DNA of 64,000 bases from Ooceraea biroi (Eukaryota; Arthropoda; Insecta; Hymenoptera; Formicidae), in NCBI RefSeq assembly GCF_003672135.1, contig NC_039514.1, positions 10,777,787 to 10,841,786 on the forward strand, given 5' to 3'. Both the position numbers and the translations under genes were made by a program. Shown piece by piece: positions 25,601 through 40,600 of the stretch. Under the pieces are notes generated by a model. The model made no database searches and had not been told where the DNA came from. It saw only the letters and a program-made list of their open reading frames with translations. How positions within the stretch are numbered: position 1 is the first letter of the stretch; each line of letters starts with the position of its first letter.

Positions 25601-28600
25601 GACGAGCGTAGCTCGTGCATAACGCGTGTCACAGAAGCGGCATGATCCATCGTCCGCAAGAGGCTAATTTGAATTGTAATTGTATCTCGCCCCGCTGCCT
25701 TCCTCCCTCGGTCTCTCTCGCGAAAACGATTATTCGAAATGGTTTGCTGTTTCGAAATTTGAAATTCGGCGATCGCACGGCGATTCGAAATTGGTTTTAA
25801 CTTCTCGTACGTCGCTCAACTTTCGCGTTGTCCGATAATATCCGCAGTCGTACGTGGAGGTTTCCCGCGGATGTTTGCGTGAAACGTTCATTCGATTCAG
25901 GCGCAGCATCCAGGACGATCGATCGCGCACGCGCATCGCGCGACTGCCGTCGCGAATCCCGAATCTCGATACTGCGCGCGGGAATACTCTCCCGTAGCGC
26001 GTAACACGTAGAACGAGTGGTATTTTGCAAATATAGGTGCGACCTACTGGATCGAATAAATCATTCAGCGTGACCCGAATTCTAGCTGACGTAAATCGAA
26101 TGCTTGACAGAAGGGAAAGAGAGAGTATTCGCTCTCGTCCGCCCGTCCGCGATCGTACGCGTGAACGTACGCGGGCTCACGCGCAGTTTAATTACGCGAA
26201 TGTAATTTAATTTCACGTGAATCCAGCCTGCGAGTATTCATTCGCGAGTAAAACCTTCGCGTCGAGCGACGAACGATCCCTCGAACTTTTATTTCACAGC
26301 TCCCTTTTCCCCCGATTTTTTTTAGTGCACAATGTTCGCCACGAGGGAAACGGAAATGATTGCGACGATGTGACTTTGTAGCTGGAATTGATTATGGTAG
26401 CACTTTTCGTTATGAAAATGCAGATTAATACTACGTGCTATGTAGAGAGGACATTTAGATGCGAACATCAATATGTGTGCTGCATTAATTACGTGAATCA
26501 ATTGACGATCCTTCAGGCCATAAATAACACATGAGCTTGTGAATCACGTAATACTCCATTGCTCCAGATAATTTAATTTAAATAATTCAGCGAGTATCAA
26601 ATAGCGTATCAGCCATTGGTTTTTCAGGTAGGATTTTTATAATCGTCGCGTTTCAGTATCAAATAATCTTCCCGAGAGAGTGAGGCAGCGGTATAACATA
26701 CGTGTATTTAAATCCGGATCTCAATGAAACATACGTTTCCTTATTTAGATACAATTTTGACTGCATGTCGTTTAAATAAATTAGCTTTTGGAAGGCAAAC
26801 GAGCGAGACTTAAATGATCGTCCCCGCGTTCGTTCTCAAAGGGCGCTGATTGGATTTGACGCAAATAAATGATCGCACAGTGTATATACTCCAATAACAA
26901 GAGAGACCTCTTGAGATTCCAGGCGGATGGATGTACAGCCTTCTGAAGTCGTAATTTCTTTACTTCCCCTTCGTTCTGGGGAATATTTGCTACGCTTAGG
27001 ATTCTCTGGATTACTACGTGGAAACGTCGGCGAGACGCGAAAAGCAAACAATGTCCGTATTATAATATTATACACCCGACGAATACGAATATTATTGCGA
27101 GCATTCTTCTCTCTTCTGGTTTTCCGATTCGCGTAAATTACATCCGATTTAAAATCCTTGCATATTTTATCTCGTGAACTCTGAACTCTCCTGTTACTGT
27201 TAGCACGCATGCCGTCTCTCGCATTACTCGTTTGCATTATTTTACCCCACGATAAAACTGCAATAAACAGTCATCTATTCACTTACCCTCGGCTTGCTTA
27301 TCCGCCGTACTATCTATCTCGCGGCTAGCTCTCGTCGAGCGTGTAAATATTGAAACACCGTTCCGGGAACGAAATGCAGTACCCTACAAAATCCGCGACT
27401 TTGCACAATTTCTGCGAAGAACAATGTAAAAGACCGCGCGACTCTCTTCGCAGAAGGCGATTACATCGTTAACAGCTGACAGTACATCGCGAACAAAGGA
27501 TTGATTCCTGAACTGTTATTACGCCGGAATGAACTCAGCACCTTGTTAATTGCCAATCTTTGCAAAACGTCTATAATTCCGTCAAATCGATTGGAATCGC
27601 GGAGGCTCTACGAGATTGGAGTGTCAGAGCCTTTATCCTCGGGGGAAAGTTTGTTGCTGTGACACGATCGCGCCAGATCGCCGTCTAGATAGAACAATCG
27701 GCGTCGACGAGCTCAAAGGAAGACGAAGAAAAGGATGAACAAGTGGCGGAAGGGCAGGCGATGATCGCGAAATGCGCCGGGAGGTCCTAGCCGGTCTTTG
27801 ATTTGAATGGATCGAGCAATGAGCGGCGGCGAGCGTTATAACACGTTAATGAATAGCCGCTCTATCTTGGAGCATCCACTAATGCAAAATCAATATTTAA
27901 TTATCCATCGCAGTTTGCCTCGCAGAACCCTTGCGTTTCGGTCAGTCCCTTATTTGACGTTCGAATCTAGATTAGCAGAGAGACATTGCGAAAATAGCGC
28001 GACCCACGGCTGTCGATATTGGATATTCGTTATTTACTGTAACCCATAATTCGACTGCGCAGCGCTCCGGTATTAGCCTCGTCAAAATTGTGCAGTGCCT
28101 GAATAAATATCTGCTTCCTCCTCGAAATTGCGTACCTGCGGTACGTATGTGTATAGGATATTCTCCTATAAGTAAGATTCTTAAATACGGTTTTTCTTGA
28201 GCATAACTGAGATAGGAAATTTGCCATTTTGATTTGCTTTTTTTTGTTACCTTCATATCCATTTTCTTTTTTTTCTAATCAATGCAAACATTAATTTAAT
28301 TTATGATACGATGCTTCTAATACCGTGATTGCATCTCATTTTTACTGTAATTACGTATTCCTCGTCCGTTGATTAACGCGCGCAAGCGCATGCACCATGA
28401 CATTAACGTGATTCCGAGCAAGATACGAAATAGCGTGACGATTATAGCCGTCAGGGTCGCGAGACGTGTTAATACGACATTAACCGGCAATCATCCCGCG
28501 CTTGGCGTTCTACGATTAAACATGCAATTATCGGAATTATTTATTATGCGCGAATCGGGACTCGCGCCGAGTGTCTAACTGCATGCATATACAGGAGAGA

Positions 28601-31600
28601 CTCGTTCCACCGGGGGTGAATTATCCCCGCGCGGTTACGCGATTAATCGCGCGGCAAGCGATAGTCTGCGTTCCGTACGGGACGTCCTGGTATAACTCGG
28701 CAGTATCGCCAAACCAGCATCCATTAATTCCGCCTTATTATCTTCTTCCGACGCCCCGCTGGTGACGTCGTTTCCTTAACGCTTTTCCTTCTACTATTCT
28801 TCGAGAAACGCTCGTAGAACGAGTGGTGTGTATTTGTTACGAGAGCAAATCACCGGATCTATTACTTTTCTCACAGTCGCGCGCAATAAACCACCCTCAT
28901 TTTGAGATAGCGTACCTCTTTAAGGGAATCATCGAGTATCTGCAGTTTGTCACTCACACATTCTCTCTCTCTCTCTCTCACTCTCACTTTCTGTCTCTCT
29001 CTCGGTCGCTCACCTTCCCTCCATCTTGCCTTTGTACGCCTCTCTTCATCCGCGTGTACCGTGTCATGTGGCATTATATTATCCGAGATGCATTCTGGGG
29101 TGCGTCCGGGCCGAACCATTGCATCGCAGCTGCATGAGGTGGCGGGGGTCGGATTAAACTTTCCTCTCGCAACAATGCAGCGTAGTCGCACCGGAACGTG
29201 ATCGTGCTCACGTTCGTGTTCGCATTCTTGTCCGGCATTACACACGTGCCTGCACGTGCAGATATAGCACAAGTAGCTGCATCTCGCGGTTTTCAATTTT
29301 TCGGACGTCCCGTACGGACCCGCGACGCGATTTGGGTTCACGTCGATTCAAAAACGCCGATCTCCCCGTGACCGTCGAGGAGAGTGGTCAGAAATGCATC
29401 ACGACGCGTCGAGATTTCAATTAAACTGAGGGACAACGTTCCTTTTCTGCACTTTCGCGAAAAATTCTGGAATATTGAATAATTAACGTAAAACGTCCCG
29501 CAACTCATTAAGTATTCATCAGCCGAAAAAGTCGAGGACTCATCGCATCGTGTGCGATGCAGCTCACAGCCCGGCAGATCGAAATACAACCCCTGTCGTC
29601 GACGACCCTCGATCGCCCGGCCGATCGAAAAGTGCATGCACTTCGGAGCATTCGATCGGCTACACAGGTGGGTGTGGTGGCGTTGGCCGTGCACGCGTGT
29701 GCGACACGTTCTTAAGCGACCCTCTCGGGCCGCCCTTTCTTTCCGGGTCACGCGTTACCGCGCCGAGGGAGGTTTCATAATTGAGGACTAATTGTCACCC
29801 TGCCTGTCGGGGTTCGAACGAGGAGAAGAGTGTTGAGTATAAAAGGAAGCGGTAAGAGAAAAGGGGGGCGAGTAGAGAAGACCGAGAGGGAGGAAAGGAA
29901 AGAGCGAAAGAGAGAAAGGGAAAAAAAGAGAAAAATGGATACTCGAGAATACGGAGATAGTGGGAGGCACGCACGCACGATTATGTACCCCGTACCATGT
30001 ACATATGTACAGGGGATACCGTTAAGGTCCGTAAACGCGGTTTTCTTTGAAGGGAACCGACCCGGAGAAAATATATTGCTGGATCTGCCTTCTCGATTTA
30101 GTTCCTTTTTCTTCTCACCATTATTATATCTATATGTTTGTAGCTTCCTTGATATCCGAAAGATCCCTGTTTACTTGACAATGATTGACATGAAAGTGCA
30201 TAATAGTTCTCGCAATCTTTTTTTCTGAAATTCCTCGGATTTAAGCACGACGGTGTCTAAATAAATAACAAACTTTCTGGAAATTATTGCTGGCAGGAAG
30301 TATACTATAAGCCAGATATGCCAAAAAAAGAATCTTGGAGATTTCAGAGCATATACTATGTTTAATTAACGCGTCAGCGATCGCGCGATCATCGAGTCGA
30401 AGTAAAAAATAATAGCCGGTGAGAGATCGCTGGCGGAAAATTCACCCTCTCTGTCTGTCCCTCGGCTGAAATCCCTTTTTCTCGTCGGGGAGAATGGCAC
30501 CCGCGGATTAAAACGGGACATCGTCCCGACAGGCGGAAAAACGGGACGGGACGGGTGCGGAAGGGGTTGCCCCGACGATGTCGGAGTAACGTCGGACGGA
30601 AGGGAGAAGGTCCCTTTGATTTTCAGACGGGCCGCAATTATCCCCCTCGCGCGCCGGCCTCCACATGCCGGAACTGAAGCAGGTGGATCGTTACGATGCC
30701 TCTCTCTTCCGTCTCTCCTTTATTTTCCATTCCATTTCTCGCGCCTGTGGCTTTCCGTTGGAACCGTATGAAAAGATCCGCGAAAAAACCACCGAGGAAA
30801 TATCTGTTGGCGATGAACAAGGGATTGGAGGGAGGCGAATGAATATCGATCCCGGTGATCGTCGTCGGTGTGTCGGATTCAATGAGAAACGTTGACTCCG
30901 TTTGTCCTTCCGGCGATGTCGATTTAGAGTCATCGAAAGGCGTCGATTGTCGAAGGTGATGAAGACTGCGGCTTTGGGGTCAATTATCGCTAGATATTCG
31001 GAGGTTCATTTCATTTCTCTCGATTCCACTTCCGCTACGCGAGTCTAATTTACGGATGAATAACGAGATTTTTCTCGCGAGATTTTTCTCCATTTTTCAG
31101 CTCGTAATAATCAGACAATTAGCTGGCTGACTTACTTGGCATTTCACGCATCGATAAATATCGTCGTTGTTTTTCTTCAAAAATAATCAAATAGACAGAA
31201 ATAAATTTACGAAGGCAGACTGACGGGATTGTAAGGGTATAAATTAGATCGATGCACACGGGGGCAGGGGAATTAATGATCACGTTGCTGTGCAATTATC
31301 GCGCATTTACGGAAGAGATTTTATGTGAAAGGGCCGCTTGCACGCACGCGCACGCAAGCGCGATGATGTACAATGTGATTTGGATAAAATCGTTAGCGAT
31401 AATTTAATATTAGCGATAGCAATCGGTTCAATTGATACGAGAAGAATAAACCTCACGTGTTGCCCCGAATTCTCTCTCCGCGAAATCGCGCTCGTAAATC
31501 ATGCGAGCGTGGCGTCCCGGAGAAATTGTGCGCACGCAGTTTAATTTATTACATTATTCGATAGGTAATTGCCGTTGCGACTTTTACAGACATTTTTTTA

Positions 31601-34600
31601 TCCCCTTCCTCTCTTCTTCCCATGTCACCCTTGTACTCTCCGTCATCGGTCAGTTTCCATAGCGCGCCTACGTGTTATTCGATCGCGGTATATTTAAATA
31701 AATTACGCTCTCGAGTTATTTCATTAATGTCGCCGCTGCTGTCGTCATATTGTCGCGGTAATATATCATAATGAAACACATCGTTTATTCATACCGAATA
31801 GCGCATAATGTTATAATCAGCACGAATATACGTATTAATTATGGATTATGATTATGTCGCTTTATATGGACTAGTTATGACTAATTACGATAATGATTTG
31901 ATTGATCTGACATAAAACTAGATCTATCCATGTCGGATGTATGCTATAACCGGACCGTTTAAGAGGCATGAAGAGGTAAATTACAGAGGTAAAATCCGTA
32001 GCGTCGTCGCGAAAACAAAAGAAAAAAGGATTATAAACATTTCTGCCCATACGCGTGCCCATTCGCGTGCGGATTACATTATACATGCATGAATGCAAAA
32101 ATAATCGCCACTGGAGCGGTAAATTATCAATTCGTCAGTGGACGGCACGGCCGGCGGACGTAATTATTACGATTTACTTCTGTCATATGTTTATTCATGA
32201 TTGCATAGTAAAAATCTGATAAACTTTTGTTCGGTGCCCGATACGCGCCGTTCAATTAGCCGGACGGATCCGCGCGTGCCGCTAATTACGCACCCTGATG
32301 AGGGTGCCCGCCGCCACGAACGATGTAAACAACGACAATTACGACGCACGGATTGACCGGAAGTCGCGGGCGTGTTCGACATTTAGCGCGGACAACCGCG
32401 CGCATCCAGCCGGCCGTGTCGGCTTTGGTAACCATCAATCGATCTCGCGCCAGCAGTATATAACCGAGATATTTGGCGGATTCAGTTTTACATTAGTATA
32501 TGAATCAGCGGCGTTACGTAACAGACGTAAGATAAACGCGCGCGTGCGCGACCGCGCACTGAAAAGTGATCAACAAAGTGATCAACAGCAAAGATCAACG
32601 TGAATTAAATAGGAGCATCGCTTCGAGGTGCAAGAAACAGTCAGAATTGAAAATTCGAGATCCAAGCATCTCGACAATTTTAGCTTCGAGGATCTTCGAT
32701 TCCGAAGGATCCTGGTTTCCCTGACATCTGCATGACACCACGTGGAAGCTTCGAGACAGTGATGGATCTCGTAATGCGGATTATCCGGCCGACGCGAGAT
32801 TTTCAAGCCCATTCTGTAATTCGCGCTGATTCTGAGTAGAATTGTTATCAATTATCCTTGTCCACATGGAGAACGGACGTATATATTATTTGTATATTAA
32901 ATATAACGCGTATTCATGCATATATGTTATGCAATGTAACGCATAACACACGATGCAGCATGTTATTAATAGATATTTGAGTACGTATTGTTAATATGCG
33001 TATCCACGTTTCAGTATTCATACGAATATTGCCAATATTCGTATTTGTATGCGGCAATAACACGCATTCGCGCGATGAAAAATGCATAACGCCGCGAACT
33101 CGCAAGCGGAATACCGTGTCGCGCTCTTCAACCGGTGCTGTCGACGCCGTTCTCCTGGTGTTTTGCATTATTTACATAGGGAGATCAAGAAGGGGCTTTT
33201 GTTTTTTTAAGGGCAGCGGATGTGAGAAAGTTGATGCGGAGGCTGTGACGAGAGGGTGCGTTGGCCGTTTTCCATGCGGGAATTCCATCAAGTGCGCGCC
33301 GCGGCGTCGCGAAATTGTTGTTATTTCACCATAATTTTACAAGGATCTGCGTTCTGATCCACATTTTCCCTATTTGTCAACGGCAGGTTTTCCCATTTGT
33401 TATGGCGAGACTTCGCAATCACGCGTGATGTTCGTAAGAGATCGAACGTCGTTTGCTGGAATCTAAATCGGGAGCGCATCGCAATTTCTCTTCCATCGTT
33501 TTCTTTGTCAAATTTTCCTTACACGTTGTGAAATCAAACTAAAGAATTTCCATCAAATTCATTTGATTGCAAACATTAATTAATATCTTAAATCTTTTTA
33601 AATGTTATTACCGATGATAAAAAATATTATAATGTATAATGATTTTTACACGTATGGATGATAGAATCTGCAAAACTATTTACTACGAACCGTTTACGGC
33701 TCCTCGAAAATTCGCTTTTCAGCAGGAAATACGTTTTCAATCACAAGATACTTGCAAGTTATAGCATGACAGCGCCGAAGAAAGAAGCTGATCGACAAGC
33801 AACATCGATACCGAATGCATAATTTATAAAAAACAAGAGAAAAGAATAGTCGCGCATCTTGAATTTCCGTTGCTTCCCGATTGTACAATCTTGATCGACA
33901 TTCCGTCTCTGTTACGTTTCTTGAGGAATATTTGTATCTACCTTCTGAACAAATTGATTTGCAAAATAAAGCTGCATGCAAATGTGGTGGTATGCTTTAA
34001 AATGGTACAGCGCCATTATTTGAACAATTTGGCATCGCCATTTATATAAACGAGATACAAATAACAATTTATGAATACATTAATTGTTGGTATAGTAATT
34101 ATTTGTTATGTACAATGTACAAGCATTATTAGCAAAATAATTGAATGTTATTATTTATTTGTATAATTATTTAATTAGTTTGGAGAATATTTCGGAATCT
34201 CATGTGTGAATATTGGAAGATTATTCAAATAAAATTATGTATAAATCTTGTAGATAGAATTGTTTAAATTTTACTGCTAATAAATCCTTCAAAGCATGTT
34301 TTATTACATAGAATCCTCGAAATAACATCACTGAATTTTCCGTTTTTAAAATCAACATTCTTTTTCACAGTACCTACTTATACTTCTGTACTCTTCTACT
34401 TCACAACCTATATGTCATTATCACAAAGTAAACTCAATGAGATAAGCTGGATATGGACCGGATTATGTTAACATGTTAATACTCTCTCTTCGGCGGGTAC
34501 ATGAGACGTGCTATTTACGAAAGGGAGAGAATTTGGAATAAAAAATAAGCGTGTTCTATGAATTTTAATATTTTCATTTTTTATTTAAATTGCCTGCCTT

Positions 34601-37600
34601 TACAATGGAAACATCGCTTTGATCGGCACGCGCGCGCTTCTTTGGCTTTCAGTCCGTCAAATAAATTCCTTTGCCGCTTGAAGTAGAATAAATCGATCCG
34701 TATCGAAAGCCGACGTGCCGCGTACGTAGATTTGTGCCAGTTCTTAACAGTTTTATTTACAGATCTAGGATCAACCTGTGTCCTTAAAGAACTCAACTCA
34801 AAATTATACGTATATATCTATACGTATAAACATATTTTTCATTAAACCAAAAATTGCAAGTTTATGCAGAAAGAAAGATGAGAGAGGTTTCTTATGACAT
34901 AACACGTCGATAGGTTCAAGAGAGTATAATATTCGTATTGAATTTTTTTCGTTCGAAAGTCGTTTCTAATTCTCTCTCTCTTTCTCTCTCCCTCTATGTG
35001 CTGCTCTGTCGACATGAAATTACGCAAGGACATCCGTCCGATGAGCTCTCTAGCCGTTCTATAAATATCAGAAAAGACGTACTACTCGAATTTGAATATT
35101 TCCCTTTTATTGAATCCCTTTATAATGGAAAGCTTTTGCTCGGCGCTCTTTGAATTTCAATTCTTCGCTATGTCTCCGGCCCGCGCTCGACGTAGAATAA
35201 ACCGATCTGTAACGAGCGTCGCGGATAGGACGGATACTCGCATATTTGCCTTTCAATACGATTATACGTGTACTTCGCGCTCGAGTGGCCCGACCATACC
35301 CAATATAAGCTACGCGCTTCCACGGATAAAGCATCGAAGAAAGTTATTCGATTCCTACAGTGATGTCTTCCAAGTGACCGACTCGATTTCGCCGTGCCCA
35401 ACCCTCCGTAGCCGGAGATCCTCGTGATGCCTCTCGGTCTCTACGAAAGTTCATTCAAAGCTTCTACTTTTTGTCGTTTTTCTCACTATCTATTATATCT
35501 ATCTACTTTTATCGAAGTGCCGGCATTCATGTATGTTCTGTGACTGTGGAAAGACACCCTGCACATGCACAGACCCGCACATGGGGACGATCGATCCCCT
35601 TACATACTTTATGAACTGTACGTGGTAAAATTCAAACAGGCGACATCGTTAGACGGATTTAGAGCCCGCTATGGCTAACTGGAAGGCTCCTTCTCTTTCC
35701 CATGATTCAAGCTACTCGCGATGACGGAGAACTGCCACACGGACCATATTTCGTAGCTTGATTAAAAATTCACGAAGGATAACAGACGAACGGTTACATA
35801 AGGGAGCCACGTTAGCGCTCGTTTTACTCTGCACTTCCGCGTTGAATGTGGGATTGCGAGTTAATTTTGTAACGTCAATTTTGGATTTATCTCATGCTTT
35901 GCATTGACTTGGGTTGCGTGTTCTTAGAGTGTTCTCAAACTAGAGCTATATAAGGCAAACGTTTAAGAGTACAGCACGCGCGTTTTATAAATTATACTTT
36001 AAATGCACGAATACACACGGTAAAAAAGCAAGAGAAGAAAGAAGACGAGAGAAACCCTCGTGAGAAACGGTATCTCCGGGGGATATTTACGGCTGACGAC
36101 ATCCTCGAGGATACGGCAATCGGGGTAAACAGCGGCGGAATCGATGAGTCGTGGCTTTTCCCTCCTTCGAAATCCCAGGACGAAGTTTCTCGCTTGTGGC
36201 GGCGATCCGTCGCGCAAATAATCGTATCTTGTGTGTCGCGGGGAAAATGGAACTCTGTCATATCGCTAGAGTAGAAAAGTTTTCTTTTTCTCCACGTTTT
36301 ATAAGTTAAAATAATTTAACTATGGGATAAAGGGAAGCGTGCGTGATAATTTATCCTGAAAAATAGCTACTGTTCTATGACATAATGTCGAGTCGCGTAA
36401 TGTCTGGTAGTAATCGACTGCTTAGTTATCATTTCAGGTGTTATCTCGTTTAAAAATGTCAAGGAACTAGGAATGCAAGACTAGAATAGAAAAAGACTGG
36501 AATAGACGTGGGAACAAGCGACGGAATTAAAGTTCCAAATTAAGATACAGCGATTTCACGGATCCTTAGCCGAGCGTTGACAAAATAGCGTAACGCAATC
36601 AAATCTGTAATGGCGATTTGCTGTGGGAAAAACGAATTGTACTTCCGGGGTCAGGGGGAAGGACCCGGCGTGTGACACGTTATTAAATTATGAAACACCG
36701 TATCGCGCGAGCGCCGTACCCCGCACTCGCTCGTGGGATCGGAAGGTTACCGGCAATTTACTTTGCTAATTGCAAAAGTTCGAGTAGAGCCAGGTGCCGC
36801 CTTCCCGCTCCCGTTTCTCGAGCCGTCGTCGTCGATTCTAAGTGTCGTCCACTTCGCGCGGGCGCGTTCCCATCCCGCTCGCCTTCGCGGCATAACTCGC
36901 GCGTACCGTTCATTAATGGCATCTCTAATGGCGTCGCGCAATTAGCATCGCCCAACGACTCCACCTACTGAGGAATTCCTCCCCGCACATTCTGAATTTC
37001 CGAAATTCGCGCGTGCTGAACTCCTAAAAAAAAACTAGCCTCAAGTCTACATCTGAAAATGGTTGCGCGTGAAGGACGAGGGAAGCGGTAGAATGGAGGG
37101 AGGAAGTTAACATGTGTGTTTTACAAAGTCGTTTTGGACGATTTACATTATACGAGAGAAAATTTTCGGGACTGTGCAGTACAGTGTTCTATGCTCGTTA
37201 CGTGCAGCATGCATAGACAATTTTGAGAGTCATCCTGCACGTGCACGTACAAATGCAACTGCCACGTGCTGCCAGCATGATGCTTAATATATTTCGACAC
37301 ATTGCACATAAATAAGTTCCTGTTGCGCGTTTCGAGAAACCTGTAAGCGCGTTACGCGCTGAATACGCGTAAAGTTATCCGCATGTCATCACGCGCCAAC
37401 TACATTTCGCATGCAGGACATTTGCGGGTTGACAAAGATAAAATAGCGTGTAAGAAGTGTTAGAGAATACTCGCAAGCGTAGATGAGGCGTGCGTGCGTG
37501 CACGCGCGGGTGTGTGTGTGTTCGCTACACCGCGATGTGAACATCAAGTCTAGAACTTACATACATGTGGCAATGGCGAAAAGCGAGGGATCTCTTCTCT

Positions 37601-40600
37601 CCTTCTGTACGAGTCGAATATTACAACGTATATGATGCCGTGCAGTGCGTGGAGCGCAATATTCGTACCATGATGCGCGCGCGCGCATACACACACACAC
37701 GTCAGTATTATGATGCCTATGCACACACGGGACCGGGCAAATATAGTCACAGTCGGAAATTAGTTTGACGGAGAACGGCTTCTGGAGATTTACCCAAAAA
37801 TGGCTGTTCATTGTGGAACTTGATTTTCTACCACGCGTAAATCCTAAGTGGCAATCTAGTAGTTAATTGACTGTTTAGTCATCAATTCGAGAGTGACATG
37901 GTTTGAAGTAGTTAAATTCAATTTCATATGTCAAAAAGGCATGTAAAACTGATGCGTCCACTTGAAGAATTTCTGCAAGTTGTGACATGTGTGTTAATTA
38001 ATTATTTGGTTGTGCATTTAAACTGGAAGATTTTGACGTATTGAAACGTGCGCAAGAAGTATATATTAATTTGTTTTCAATACAATTTCCACAGAAACAT
38101 TCTGCCAGAATACTAATAAATGTTCACTGAGAGAATAAAATATTTCGTTTGTAATTAATGTCCTAATCATATTAAAAAATAAACAAATTTACCTTTTCAT
38201 AATTGTTTGGTTGCAATGTTTGCCAGATTGATTTAAAATTTTCGTGAAAGCTTAATATGTAGTTTATAAATTCCATAATAACTGTAATGAGAAAGATAAT
38301 ATTATGGTAGCTGAATCATAGATAAAGCACACGTGAATCACAAATGAACAATCATATATTATAAATTGTGAGAAGCGTTTGGAGCAACAGACACAGCCAC
38401 AGTACGTCTTATGTATGTCACTTCTACGAATTTCATACATTTCATATAATAACAAGCATCTGTCTACTAAAAAGTCATCTAACTATGGAATATCGATGTA
38501 AATGAACTCGGATTTAAACGGATTTAAAATCCAGTATTAACGTACTACGACTGTAATAATTGATCAAGTATTTATTATTACTTAATCTACAACAATATCG
38601 AAGAGCATATTATAAAACAATAAACGATAGTAAAGTGTAACTGTAAAAGAGGACGTGAAACAATAATAGCAACTATTTTTAATAATTTTGTGTAATATAT
38701 TTTGCGTGTGGAATTAGACGTGATCACAAAATTATTATCTAAAGTGTCTAACGTGTAAGTTTTTAAAAGTCATTTTTCACAAATTAAAACGTTGTTGTGT
38801 GCAAACTAAATTGTTTTGGGAAATACATCGAATAAATAAAAATAATCTTAATACGGAATCGTGATAAAAACTTTTACATAATTTATTTATACCGTTCTTA
38901 CAATAAAAATTCGATACATACACATATTATTATATATTTTATGCACAATACGCATTTATAATTTTGTATCATTCACTACTACGATATAGAATATAATTAG
39001 AATTACATATTCCTCACATATGTCATATTATAAAATTGAGGGAAGTAGTATGCTAAAGAATAATATAATTATTTTGCATATTTTCTGCGTGGCAGCCATT
39101 GTTGGTAAGAAATGTATGCTCTCACATCAATATTAACATGAATAGTTTTACATGTACATATGTATTTTTACATATATATCAATAAATAAATATTTTTCTT
39201 GTTAAATATTTATTTATTCATATATATTTTTACATATGTGATGATCATAGCTTAAAAGTGTGGAAGTGGAATCACAGAGATTAATATAATGTCTGTAGTT
39301 AAATGATCGTACATATCTTATTAGACAAATGCTCTTCGTATTATATTAAACAAATTTAGAAACTTCTGCTAAAAAAACAAACTGTTTCGGTTATATTATA
39401 CTCTCTACACGGTACTTAAAAATATATTTGCAGGATAGAGAAAGAAAACCTTTTAATCAGTTTTACTGGCAGTACTTACACTACTTTACTTTTGTTTTAC
39501 TATTCTTTTAGAGGATCCGTTTTGGATATTATAGATTGGGTTGTATAATCCAGTTTTTGACGTAACATATAAATCATATAATGAAAAAATAGTACTAAAC
39601 AATAAAGTCCATCGTAATAAAGCGTGAGATAGTATATATAACTGCACCATGCAGGGGAAGTGTAATAATAATTGTACAAAAATAAAGACCGTAGAACATT
39701 CGCCAATATAATATATGTTTTGTTCAAATTTTCGAGAAAGTAAGCGCAAATGCATAAACTTGCGTGCAGTTTTCCAAATGCACGTGTTATGCTTAAGAAA
39801 TCCATATCCTGAAAATAAATACAAAACGAACATTACAATACTATGCAAATTTCAACTGTCACGCCAGAACCTCGATTCTTATTAATTTCTGTTTTCTACG
39901 AATCTGGTATATTGTTTCTATGAGATTAAATTGCTTCGGTACCGCATATTCATAAAAGCACTTAATGATGTTCAAATTCGAATAACTAAGATTGTCACTC
40001 TTAATCGATTTTTAGGAAATTTATAGATAACAGAGTAACACGTATATTCATGTATGTACGTACATATGCGTTTGAACATGCTACATAAATAATTATTAAA
40101 CGCATAAATTGTTGAAATTTTTCGTTATTTCGTTCTTTAAAGTAAACACTAGATGGATTGCATTTAATACTTACACTTATCGAGTATATTTCCAACCCAC
40201 TTATGACAATAAGAAAATGCATACAACACATATAATGAATATCCCAGTAATTTATGAATGTTTTGTCCTTATTATCATTTGATTGTCTACTTTTTATTTG
40301 TAAGATAAAATGATATATTTTAAATGACATACTGATTAAAGAAACTATAATTATACACTAGCTTTATATTTTGTTCTTTATATTTCCGAGTCATAATATA
40401 TATAATTTGCATGCATCATTGTATAATATGCATGTCATTTTATTTCTTTAAGTGTTTATAGTATCTTACGCATTTCTCGTATCCCAAACGTGGTATTGAC
40501 TCGTTAATAACGTTGTTGTCAGGTATCCATCTAGGCCCGTAAAAAAGAGCTTTAAACCAAAATCTTGTAAATAGTAGATTCTTCTTGTGCACAAACCAAC

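Larger units (their letters stand above)
19659..38192. other. RhoGAP100F giant intron, left part
   Basis: About 18 kb without a recognisable gene on either strand. It is GC-mixed with CpG-rich patches: near 21.0-21.25 kb (promoter-like, with GTCAG|GTCAGC at about 21227), near 25.0-26.3 kb and near 29.0-29.8 kb. It also has CT/GA simple repeats (28960-28985, 29870-29935, 34971-34992), small foldbacks and degenerate duplicated segments listed separately. The longest frames here (137-156 aa, antisense, 28.9-29.75 kb) are low-complexity and show no family features. Confidence 0.5.

Noticed and set aside
28871..29751. Antisense frames of 156 and 137 aa
   Set aside because: Overlap CT repeats, with no homology, no matching splice sites and no supporting neighbour.
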